Assembly (NCBI RefSeq): GCF_003843835.1
Contig: NZ_RKQL01000005.1
Span: 1 to 64,000 of the forward strand
Origin: Tibeticola sediminis
Lineage (GTDB): Bacteria > Pseudomonadota > Gammaproteobacteria > Burkholderiales > Burkholderiaceae_C
Length of the DNA stretch: 64,000 nt
Direction of reading: 5' to 3'
Below are positions 22,259 to 29,209 of this stretch, piece by piece; the first letter of the stretch is position 1, and the number at the start of each line of letters is the position of its first letter. Position numbers and translations under genes: made by a program. The notes below the pieces were generated by a model. The model had not been told where the DNA came from, searched no databases, and was given only the letters and a program-made list of their open reading frames with translations.

Positions 22259-23404
22259 TCAGCCGCGGTGGTAGCGCGTGGGCACGAAAGGCATGGGGCG
22301 CACGCGCATGGGCACGGGCTTGCCGCGCACCATGGCGAAGACTTCGGTATCGGGCTCGCTGTAATCGGTTTCGACATAGCCCATGGCGATCGGGGTGTTG
22401 AGCGTGGGCGAGAGCAGCCCGCTCGTCGTCTCACCGATCGTCTGGCCGTCGAAGTTTTCGAGCCCGACATGCTCGCGCACCGGCACGCGTTCCTGGGCGA
22501 CGAGGCCGACGCGCCGCCGCTCGACCGGGATGCGCCCATCGAGTTGGCCCAACACTCGCTCGGCCCCAGGGAATCCGCCCGCGCGCGCGCCGCCGCTGCG
22601 GCGAACCTTCTGAATCGCCCAGGCCAGCCCTGCCTCGACTGGGCTGGTGGTGGCGTCGATGTCGTTGCCGTACAGCGGCAGGCCGGCTTCGAGGCGTAGC
22701 GAATTGCGCGCGCCCAGGCCCGCGGGGCGAACTTCGGGCTGCTCGAGCAGCGCCAGGGCCAAGCCCTCGGCCGCGTCGGCGGGCACCGAAATCTCGAAGC
22801 CGTCCTCGCCGGTGTAGCCGCTGCGCGTGACGTAGAGTTCGGCGCCGTTCCACTCGAACGCGCGGCCGGTCATGAAGACGAGGGTTTCGACACCGGGCAG
22901 CAGCCGGCGCAGCGCATCGACGGCGCGTGGCCCTTGCAGCGCGAGCAGCGCGCGGTCGAACTGCACCCGGATCGTGCAGCGGTGACCGATGCCCGCGGCA
23001 ATATGCGCGAGGTCACCGTGTTTGCATGCGCCGTTGACGATGAGGAACAGGTCACCGCCCTGGGCGACGTCGCGGTTGACGAACATCAGGTCGTCGATGA
23101 TGCCGCCGGCGTCGTTGAGCAGCAGGCCATAGCGCTGCCGGTCGACCCCGAGGCCAAGCACGTCCATGGGGATGAGGGCCTCGAGCGCGGCCGCCGCATC
23201 CGGGCCGATCAGAGAGAGCTGGCCCATGTGCGAGACGTCGAACAGGCTGGCCGATTCACGAGTGTGGTGGTGCTCGGCGAGCAGCCCCGCGGGGTATTGC
23301 ACCGGCATCGCGTAGCCGGCAAAGGGCACCATGCGGGCGCCCAGGCGCACATGCAGCGCATGCAGCGGTGTGTGGCGCAGGGTATCGTCGGCGGGGTGGC
23401 TCAT
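22259..23404 (-). CDS. gcvT: Aminomethyltransferase, glycine cleavage T protein
   Basis: Transfers the methylene group from lipoyl-GcvH to tetrahydrofolate and releases ammonia. 381 residues. Seen: HVRLGARMVPFAGYAMPVQY, SLFDVSHMGQLSLIG, the folate-site region SRSGYTGEDGFEISVP (within VTRSGYTGEDG), RLEAGLPLYGNDID and the C-terminal GETTSGLLSPTL. The start MSHPAD at 23404 has GGAG upstream. It is first in the operon, behind the glycine riboswitch. Confidence 0.95.
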   Translation of the reverse strand: MSHPADDTLRHTPLHALHVRLGARMVPFAGYAMPVQYPAGLLAEHHHTRESASLFDVSHMGQLSLIGPDAAAALEALIPMDVLGLGVDRQRYGLLLNDAGGIIDDLMFVNRDVAQGGDLFLIVNGACKHGDLAHIAAGIGHRCTIRVQFDRALLALQGPRAVDALRRLLPGVETLVFMTGRAFEWNGAELYVTRSGYTGEDGFEISVPADAAEGLALALLEQPEVRPAGLGARNSLRLEAGLPLYGNDIDATTSPVEAGLAWAIQKVRRSGGARAGGFPGAERVLGQLDGRIPVERRRVGLVAQERVPVREHVGLENFDGQTIGETTSGLLSPTLNTPIAMGYVETDYSEPDTEVFAMVRGKPVPMRVRPMPFVPTRYHRG

Positions 23405-23436
23405 GGTCGCGGTCTCCAAAGGCAAGGGCAAGAAGG

Positions 23437-23454
23437 CCCGCCAGTTCTGGCGGG
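23437..23454 (-). terminator. Expression-platform hairpin between glycine riboswitch and gcvT
   Basis: A perfect dyad CCCGCCAG / CTGGCGGG with a two-base loop lies between the second aptamer and the gcvT start. On the transcript it is followed by a moderately pyrimidine-rich run (CCTTCTTGCCC) rather than a clean U-tract. It could act as a conditional terminator, or as the partner of an antiterminator in the aptamer's 3' arm. Confidence 0.4.
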
Positions 23455-23465
23455 TGACGCTGCCC

Positions 23466-23688
23466 TCGCTGTCCGCTTTACCTGAGAGATTGGCGGCGCC
23501 GCCACGATAGGCGCACCGCTTGCCCCTTCGGTGGGCGGAGTCGATCCGCCTCTCTCCAGTGAGGGACGCCGCCGTTCCGGCGACGTCTTTGCCAGTCCTT
23601 TTGCCTGAGCGTTCGGGGAGTTCCCTGCGCCTTCGGCGGCTGCTTCAGCCGGGCTTGAAGCCGGGCTCGGCAGCACTCTCCTGGCAAG
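23466..23688 (-). promoter_or_regulatory. Tandem glycine riboswitch (gcvT motif)
   Basis: Two consecutive glycine aptamers can be read on the minus strand upstream of gcvT. Aptamer I opens with CAGGAGAGTGC (23673-23683) and closes with CAGGCAAAAGGACTGGC (23591-23607). Aptamer II opens with CACTGGAGAGAGG (23549-23561) and closes with CAATCTCTCAGGTAAAGCGG, ending at 23469. The paired GGAGAG...CUCUCAGG / GCUCAGGCAAAAGGAC conserved cores, and the short linker between aptamers, are diagnostic. It should turn on gcvTHP in response to glycine. Confidence 0.92.
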
Positions 23689-23745
23689 TCCGCAGTGTAG
23701 CCGAAGGCATGGCGCCGGGTGCGCCAGCCACCGGCCGCGTTGCGT

Positions 23746-25446
23746 TTACATGCCGACGTAGTTCGGGCCGCCGCCACCTTCGGGCGTAACCCAGACGATG
23801 TTTTGGGTCGGGTCTTTGATGTCGCAGGTTTTGCAGTGCACGCAGTTCTGTGCGTTGATCTGCAGCCGCTGCGCGTTGCCGCCCTGGGCCTCATCGGGAA
23901 CGAACTCATAGACCCCCGCAGGGCAGTAGCGGCTTTCGGGCCCGGCATACACGGCCAGATTGATGCGTACCGGGACCGTGGGGTCTTTGAGGGTCAGATG
24001 CGGCGGCTGGTTTTCCTCGTGGTTGGTGTTGCTCAGAAAGACCGAGGAGAGGCGGTCGAAGGTCAGCTTGCCGTCGGGCTTGGGGTAGGCGATGGGGCTG
24101 CACTCGGCCGCGGGCTTGAGCGCGAGATGGTCGGGCTTGTCGCGGTGGATGGTCCACGGCACGGCGCCCTTGAGCACGTACTGCTCGATGCCGGTCATCA
24201 GCGTGCCGATGCTGCGGCCCTTTTTGAACCACTGTTTGAAGTTGCGCGCTTTGTTGAGTTCGGTGTGCAGCCAGCTCGACTCGAACGCTTCCGGGTAGGC
24301 GCTGAGCTCGTCGTGCGCGCGGCCCGCACCGAGTGCGTCGAAGGCGGCCTCGGCAGCAAGCATGCCGGTTTTGATGGCGGCGTGGCTGCCTTTGATGCGG
24401 CTGGCGTTGAGGTAGCCCGCCTCGCAGCCGATGAGCGCACCGCCCGGGAACACGGTTTTGGGCAGCGAAAGCAGGCCGCCGGCGGTGATCGCCCGCGCGC
24501 CGTAACCCAGCCGCCGCGCCGTCACCTGGCCCTGGCTGTTCTCGAAATACCAGCGGATGTTGGGGTGGGTCTTGAAGCGCTGGAACTCTTCGAAGGGGCT
24601 GAGGTAGGGGTTCTGGTAGTCGAGCCCGACGACGAAGCCGACCACCATTTTGTTGTCCTCCATGTGGTAGAGGAAGGAGCCGCCGTAGGTCATTTCATCG
24701 AGCGGCCAGCCGGCGCTGTGCAACGCTAGGCCGGGCTGGTGGCGCGCGGGGTCGATCTCCCACAGCTCCTTGATGCCGATCGCGTAGCTTTGCGGGTCGC
24801 GCCCCTCGTCGAGACGGAAGCGCTCGATCAGCTGGCGCCCGAGGTGGCCGCGCGCGCCCTCGGCGAAGATCGTGTATTTGGCGTGCAACTCCATGCCGAG
24901 CTGGAAGTTCTCGGTCGGCTCGCCATCCTTGCCGATGCCGAGGTTGCCCGTGGCCACGCCCTTGACCGAGCCGTCGTCGTTGTAGAGCACTTCGGCAGCC
25001 GCAAAGCCAGGGAAGATTTCGACGCCCAAACTTTCAGCCTGCTGCGCCATCCAGCGCACGACGTTGCCGAGGCTGACGATGTAGTTGCCTTCGTTGTGGA
25101 AGCACTTGGGCAGCAGGAAGTTCGGCACCCGGGTGGCACCGGTTTCGCTGGTCATGAGGAACACGTCCTCGGTCACCGGCTGGTTGAGCGGCGCGCCCAT
25201 GGCCTTCCAGTCGGGGAAGAGCTCATTCATCGCGATCGGGTCCATGATCGCGCCCGAGAGGATGTGCGCGCCAGGCTCGGAGCCTTTTTCGAGCACCACG
25301 ACCGAGACGTCGCGCCCGTGCTGCTGGGCGAGCTGCTTGAGGCGGATCGCGGTGGCGAGGCCACCCGGGCCGGCACCGACGATGACGACGTCGTATTCCA
25401 TGGCCTCGCGGGGGCCGAATTGGGCTAGGATTTCTTCAGGAGTCAT
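23746..25446 (-). CDS. etfD: Electron-transfer flavoprotein-ubiquinone oxidoreductase
   Basis: Membrane-associated FAD and [4Fe-4S] enzyme that passes electrons from acyl-CoA dehydrogenases (via ETF) to ubiquinone. 566 residues. Seen: the FAD motif DVVIVGAGPGGLATAIRLKQ near residue 24, HILSGAIMDPIAMNELFPDW, MTYGGSFLYHMEDNKMVVGF, and the cluster cysteines in CPAGVYEF and NCVHCKTCDIKDPTQNI. The start MTPEEIL at 25446 is the family-like N-terminus. A possible promoter with an overlapping operator lies about 100 bp upstream. Confidence 0.94.
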   Translation of the reverse strand: MTPEEILAQFGPREAMEYDVVIVGAGPGGLATAIRLKQLAQQHGRDVSVVVLEKGSEPGAHILSGAIMDPIAMNELFPDWKAMGAPLNQPVTEDVFLMTSETGATRVPNFLLPKCFHNEGNYIVSLGNVVRWMAQQAESLGVEIFPGFAAAEVLYNDDGSVKGVATGNLGIGKDGEPTENFQLGMELHAKYTIFAEGARGHLGRQLIERFRLDEGRDPQSYAIGIKELWEIDPARHQPGLALHSAGWPLDEMTYGGSFLYHMEDNKMVVGFVVGLDYQNPYLSPFEEFQRFKTHPNIRWYFENSQGQVTARRLGYGARAITAGGLLSLPKTVFPGGALIGCEAGYLNASRIKGSHAAIKTGMLAAEAAFDALGAGRAHDELSAYPEAFESSWLHTELNKARNFKQWFKKGRSIGTLMTGIEQYVLKGAVPWTIHRDKPDHLALKPAAECSPIAYPKPDGKLTFDRLSSVFLSNTNHEENQPPHLTLKDPTVPVRINLAVYAGPESRYCPAGVYEFVPDEAQGGNAQRLQINAQNCVHCKTCDIKDPTQNIVWVTPEGGGGPNYVGM

Positions 25447-25522
25447 GAGCGATCTCGTTGGCGGGCGATGAAGGGGGGGGAGGAAAACGACCATCGCCAG
25501 CAGCCTTGCCAGCGAACAGCCC

Positions 25523-25561
25523 ATTTTATGCGACAGTAGGCAAAAATAGAACGGTCGTTCT
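25523..25561 (-). promoter_or_regulatory. Candidate promoter and dyad operator of the ETF-QO gene
   Basis: On the minus strand a TAAAAT (25523-25528) is a fair -10 element. About 17 bp further upstream the -35 position overlaps the end of a dyad at 25548-25561 with arms AGAACG and CGTTCT around two bases. AACG-N2-CGTT dyads are typical of TetR-family repressors of fatty-acid degradation genes, and ETF-QO serves that pathway. No such regulator is encoded nearby, so this rests on pattern only. Confidence 0.4.
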
Positions 25562-25638
25562 TTTATGCGCGCCGCCGTCGGGCCGTCCTTCGGGTTTGCG
25601 GTTGCAGGGGCGCGCGGTTTTGTGCTGCCGCGTCTTTT

Positions 25639-25727
25639 GGGCAACGCGAATCCGTTCCCGTGATGGCGCGCGAGCGGCCGCGGGATGGGATGCGCGACGC
25701 GCGAGGGACGGGTTCAGCGTTGCCTTT
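25639..25727 (-). repeat. 85-bp inverted-repeat element, copy b
   Basis: The plus strand runs GGCAACGCGAATCCGTTC, GTGATGGCGCGCGAGCGG, CCGCGGGATGGGATGCG, and ends ACGGGTTCAGCGTTGCC. It aligns along its length with copies a and c. It ends about 11 bp before the thioesterase start, so it forms the leader of that gene. Confidence 0.75.
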
Positions 25728-25738
25728 GGGAGTCCAAC

Positions 25739-26170
25739 ATGAGAATCGAATTGCCGGCGGAGCGAACCCTCGTCTATGAAACCACCATGCCCATCCGCTG
25801 GGGCGACATGGATGCGATGGGTCATGTCAACAATACGGTTTACTTCCGCTACATGGAGTCGGCCCGCATCGAGTGGTTCGAGCGCTTGGGCTGCCCCGTC
25901 GATCCGCAGGGCGAAGGGCCGGTGATCGGCAACGCGTTTTGCAACTTTCTGCGCCAGCTCGAGTACCCGGGTGTGCTGCGGGTGCGGACCTATGTGGGCG
26001 CGGTCGGCAACAGCAGCTTCGACACTTACCATGAAATCCTGCTGGACGACGACGCCGAAGCCCGGGTGCGCGCCAACGGCGGGGCCACCGTCGTCTGGGT
26101 CAACTTTCCCGAGCAGCGCGCCGTACCCCTGCCCGAGCGGATTCGACAGGCCCTGCGCCGCTCTTTTTGA
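25739..26170 (+). CDS. Acyl-CoA thioesterase (4-hydroxybenzoyl-CoA thioesterase type)
   Basis: Hotdog-fold thioesterase of 143 residues. The active-site region IRWGDMDAMGHVNNTVYFRY contains the catalytic aspartate of the 4HBT family, followed by MESARIEWFERLGC. The in-vivo acyl-CoA substrate is unknown. The start ATG 25739 has GGGAGTCC upstream and lies just after an 85-bp repeat. The stop TGA (26168-26170) lies inside a copy of the 65-bp repeat. Confidence 0.88.
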   Translation: MRIELPAERTLVYETTMPIRWGDMDAMGHVNNTVYFRYMESARIEWFERLGCPVDPQGEGPVIGNAFCNFLRQLEYPGVLRVRTYVGAVGNSSFDTYHEILLDDDAEARVRANGGATVVWVNFPEQRAVPLPERIRQALRRSF

Positions 26171-26228
26171 AGAAAAACCCCGCAGCGCCGGCGTCAAACG
26201 GCATTCTGGTGCTCTTGAAAAAAGAGCG
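26164..26228 (+). repeat. Hairpin-ended 65-bp repeat, copy after the thioesterase gene
   Basis: It runs TTTTTGAAGAAAAACCCC, then CGCCGGCGTCAAACGG, and ends GTGCTCTTGAAAAAAGAGC. Terminal hairpin arms are GCTCTT and AAGAGC. It begins in the last codons of the thioesterase gene and fills the gap to the convergent CMD-family gene, where it may act as a bidirectional terminator. Confidence 0.65.
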
Positions 26229-26233
26229 GTTCG

Positions 26234-26827
26234 TCAGGCATTTTTCGCCTTGGGCACCCGGCCCATCAGATAAAACTCGGGGTTGGGCATCATGTGGCTG
26301 AAGTTGGCCATGCGGTTGGAGAGGCCAAAGAATGCGGTGATGGCGGCGATGTCCCAAATGTCTTCGTCGTCGAAGCCGTGCACGTGCAGCGCTTCGAAGT
26401 CGGCATCCTCGATTTCGTCGGCGTGCAGGCAGACTTTCATTGCGAAGTCGAGCATCGCGCGCTGGCGTGGGCTGATGTCGGCCTTGCGGTGGTTCACCGC
26501 CACCTGGTCGGCCAGCAGCGGTTTTTTCTCGTAGATGCGCAAAATCGCGCCGTGCGCCACCACGCAATAGAGGCAGCGATTGGCCGCGCTGGTCGCGGTG
26601 ACGATCATTTCGCGCTCGCCTTTGGTGAGGCCGCTGGTGCGGCCCACGCTCTCGGGGGCCATCAGTGCGTCGTGGTAGGCAAAAAAGGCGCGCCATTCGG
26701 CGGGCCGGCGCGCAAAGGCGAGAAACACGTTGGGGATGAAGCCGGTTTTCGCCTGCACCTCCAGGATGCGGGCGCGGATGTCGTCGGGCAGCGTGTCGAG
26801 ATCGGGATGGGGGTAGCGTGGCGTCAT
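26234..26827 (-). CDS. Peroxidase-related enzyme, carboxymuconolactone decarboxylase family
   Basis: AhpD-like helical protein of 197 residues. The CxxC pair and proton-relay histidine lie in ANRCLYCVVAHGAIL (residues ~85-99), the pattern of alkylhydroperoxidase-like CMD proteins. The C-terminal half (DIWDIAAITAFFGLSNRMANF, MMPNPEFYLMGR) matches the uncharacterised peroxidase-related subfamily. Redox or peroxide-reducing activity is likely from the motif, but the reductant and substrate are unknown. Confidence 0.85.
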   Translation of the reverse strand: MTPRYPHPDLDTLPDDIRARILEVQAKTGFIPNVFLAFARRPAEWRAFFAYHDALMAPESVGRTSGLTKGEREMIVTATSAANRCLYCVVAHGAILRIYEKKPLLADQVAVNHRKADISPRQRAMLDFAMKVCLHADEIEDADFEALHVHGFDDEDIWDIAAITAFFGLSNRMANFSHMMPNPEFYLMGRVPKAKNA

Positions 26828-26885
26828 CGGGTCTCCTCGTTGTGCTTGAGGTTGCTTACGGGGACATTATGGAGTGGGCACGCGA

Positions 26886-27479
26886 TCAACCGGCAAGCAG
26901 CCGATGCACCAGCTCGGCGGTGGTGGCCGCGCTGTATTTGCGCATCAGGCTGGCGCGGTAAACCTCGACGGTGCGGTGGCTAATGCCGAGCAGCCGGCCG
27001 ATTTGCTTGGCGCTCTTGCCGTCCATCACCAAGGCGGCGACTTCGCGTTCCCGCGGCGTGAGTTCGGCGCGCACCGGCCGCTGCGCCGAGAGGTCTTCGA
27101 AGCTCCAGATGCCAGCCTCGTGCGGCGCTTCGGGCCGCAGCGCGCGGCCGGTCACGTGGCACCAAAAGGGCTCGCCGGCGAGCCGTCCGCCCACGCGGCG
27201 CATGATGCGGTCGTCGGCATAGGTGCCGCCACGCCCCAGGAGCGGCGCGATGCGCGCGCCCGTGCGCTCGAACTCGTCGGTGCTCGGGTAGAGCACGCGA
27301 AAACTCTGCCCGATGAGCTGCTCGCGCGTCGCGCCAAACATTTCGCACAGCCGCTGGTTGCAGTCGACGATGACGCGCTGGCGCGAGAGCACGAGTCCGA
27401 TGGGCGCGAGCTCGAAGGCCAGCGCGTAGTCGATCGCGTCGATGGCGGGCGCGTTTGCGCTGGGATCAGGGTCGGCCAT
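26886..27479 (-). CDS. PAS-LuxR family transcriptional regulator
   Basis: Regulator of 197 residues. An N-terminal PAS domain (residues ~18-130: FELAPIGLVLSRQRVIVDCN, LIGQSFRVLYPSTDEFERTG) is followed by a LuxR/FixJ helix-turn-helix (~140-197: LTPREREVAALVMDGKSAKQ, ISHRTVEVYRASLMRKY). There is no receiver domain, so the PAS domain is the likely sensor. It is divergent from scoAB across a 62-bp spacer that contains a perfect dyad, making it the probable regulator of that operon and of itself. Confidence 0.87.
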   Translation of the reverse strand: MADPDPSANAPAIDAIDYALAFELAPIGLVLSRQRVIVDCNQRLCEMFGATREQLIGQSFRVLYPSTDEFERTGARIAPLLGRGGTYADDRIMRRVGGRLAGEPFWCHVTGRALRPEAPHEAGIWSFEDLSAQRPVRAELTPREREVAALVMDGKSAKQIGRLLGISHRTVEVYRASLMRKYSAATTAELVHRLLAG

Positions 27480-27486
27480 TACGGAT

Positions 27487-27510
27487 TACTACGTAGCTGC
27501 TTACGTAGTA
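27487..27510. promoter_or_regulatory. Perfect 9-bp dyad between luxR-type gene and scoA
   Basis: Arms TACTACGTA and TACGTAGTA are exact inverted repeats separated by the six bases GCTGCT. The dyad is the only strong symmetry in the 62-bp divergent spacer. It is well placed to bind a dimer of the adjacent PAS-LuxR protein and control both directions. It lies 31 bp before the scoA start and 7 bp before the regulator start. Confidence 0.65.
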
Positions 27511-27541
27511 TCGTTGCAGTCTCGATTCTCAGGAGACCCTC

Positions 27542-28252
27542 GTGAACAAGATTTACCCCTCTGCGGCCGCAGCCCTCGAAGGGCTCGTCGCCGACGGCCA
27601 ATTGCTCGCCGTGGGCGGCTTTGGTCTGTGCGGCATACCCGAGGCGCTCATCGACGCGCTGCGCGACTCGGGCGTGAAGAACCTCACCGTCATCTCCAAC
27701 AACGCGGGTGTGGACGGCTTTGGGCTCGGCAAACTGCTCGAGACACGCCAGATCCGCAAAATGATCTCGTCCTACGTCGGAGAGAACAAGGAATTCGAGC
27801 GCCAGTACCTCGCGGGCGAGCTCGAATTGGAATTCACCCCGCAGGGCACGCTGGCCGAGAAGCTGCGCGCGGGCGGCGCGGGCATTCCGGCCTTTTTCAC
27901 GCGCACCGGTGTGGGCACCATCGTCGCCGAGGGTAAGGAGTTGCGCGAGTTCGACGGCCACACCTATGTGATGGAGCGCTCGCTCGTCCCCGACGTCTCG
28001 CTGGGCAAGGCCTGGAAGGCCGACAAGGCCGGCAACCTCATCTTTCGACGCACCGCGCGCAACTTCAACCCAGCGGTCATCATGGCGGGCCGGGTGAGCG
28101 TGGTCGAGGTCGAGGAAATCGTCGAGACCGGCAGCTTCGACCCCGACGAGGTCCATCTGCCTGGCATCTACGTGCACCGCCTCGTGCTCAATGCCCATCC
28201 GGAGAAGCGCATCGAAAAGCGCACCACCCGGCAAAACCCCAAAGGAGTCTGA
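27542..28252 (+). CDS. scoA: 3-Oxoacid (succinyl-CoA) CoA-transferase subunit A
   Basis: Alpha subunit of succinyl-CoA:3-ketoacid CoA-transferase, which activates acetoacetate or similar oxoacids. 236 residues. Seen: [36 protein letters not shown], and the [20 protein letters not shown] segment. The GTG start at 27542 has AGGAGA upstream. It is cotranscribed with scoB, 1 bp apart, and is under probable control of the divergent PAS-LuxR protein. Confidence 0.94.
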   Translation: MNKIYPSAAAALEGLVADGQLLAVGGFGLCGIPEALIDALRDSGVKNLTVISNNAGVDGFGLGKLLETRQIRKMISSYVGENKEFERQYLAGELELEFTPQGTLAEKLRAGGAGIPAFFTRTGVGTIVAEGKELREFDGHTYVMERSLVPDVSLGKAWKADKAGNLIFRRTARNFNPAVIMAGRVSVVEVEEIVETGSFDPDEVHLPGIYVHRLVLNAHPEKRIEKRTTRQNPKGV

Positions 28253-28253
28253 C

Positions 28254-28892
28254 ATGGCCTGGACCCACGACGAAATGGCGGCCATCGCGGCCAAGGAACT
28301 GCAAGACGGCTACTACGTCAACCTCGGCATCGGCCTGCCCACGCTGGTGGCGAACTTCGTTCCGCCCGACATCGAAGTCTGGCTGCAGAGCGAAAACGGC
28401 ATGCTCGGCATCGGTCCGTTTCCCGACGAGAGCGAAGTCGACCCCGACCTCATCAACGCTGGCAAGCAAACCGTCACGACGCTGCCCGGCTCGAGTATTT
28501 TCGGCAGCCACGACAGCTTCGCCATGATCCGCGGCGGCAAGATCAACCTGTCCATCCTTGGCGCCATGCAGGTCAGCGAGAAGGGCGACCTAGCCAACTG
28601 GATGATTCCCGGCAAGATGGTCAAGGGTATGGGCGGCGCGATGGACCTCGTGGCTGGGGTCAAGAGCGTCGTCGTGCTGATGGAGCACGTCGCCAAGAAA
28701 AAAGACGGCAGTTGGGAGCACAAAATCCTGCCGCAGTGCACGCTGCCGCTGACCGGCGTGGGCGTGGTCGACCGCATCATCACGGATCTGGCCGTCATGG
28801 ATGTCACGCCGCACGGCCTCAAGGTCGCCGAGATTGCCCCGGGCGTCACGCACCAGGAGCTGCAAGCCAAGACCGGCGTGCCGCTGATCTGA
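28254..28892 (+). CDS. scoB: 3-Oxoacid (succinyl-CoA) CoA-transferase subunit B
   Basis: Beta subunit of the same CoA-transferase, 212 residues. The catalytic glutamate lies in the SENGMLG motif near residue 46 ([16 protein letters not shown]). [20 protein letters not shown] and [18 protein letters not shown] are family segments. The start ATG 28254 has AAAGGAG upstream. Confidence 0.94.
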   Translation: MAWTHDEMAAIAAKELQDGYYVNLGIGLPTLVANFVPPDIEVWLQSENGMLGIGPFPDESEVDPDLINAGKQTVTTLPGSSIFGSHDSFAMIRGGKINLSILGAMQVSEKGDLANWMIPGKMVKGMGGAMDLVAGVKSVVVLMEHVAKKKDGSWEHKILPQCTLPLTGVGVVDRIITDLAVMDVTPHGLKVAEIAPGVTHQELQAKTGVPLI

Positions 28893-28969
28893 CGAGAACC
28901 GCCTCGCTGAATCAGCCGGCCGTGCGCCACGGCAAGAGCTGATTCGGCGCATCCGAGCTCACCCAGGCT

Positions 28970-29056
28970 GAAGGCAACGCTGAATCAGTTCCTGCGATGG
29001 CGCGCGAGCGGCTGCGGGATGCGCGGCGCGCGAGGGGCTTGTTCAGCGTTGCCTTA
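28970..29056 (+). repeat. 85-bp inverted-repeat element, copy c (best preserved)
   Basis: The left end GAAGGCAACGCTGAA and right end TTCAGCGTTGCCTTA are near-perfect inverted repeats. The middle reads TGATGG-like (GCGATGGCGCGCGAGCGG), then GCGGGATGCG. It occupies part of the 317-bp gap between scoB and the ATPase gene. A second, weaker dyad (GCTGAATCAGC ... GCTGATTCGGC) lies just upstream at 28909-28948. I see nothing else in this gap. Confidence 0.75.
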
Positions 29057-29209
29057 GCTCATAGTAGGATGCGCAGCAGGGCGGGCGGCATCCCAGACGC
29101 GGCGCCGCCGGCGAGCCGCTGGGCCTGCGCCGAAGCGAGATCCGATGTTGCGTTGCCTGAATGGAGCGTCGGCTTCTACCTTGGATTGGTTGACTTCTTT
29201 CATTCTTTG

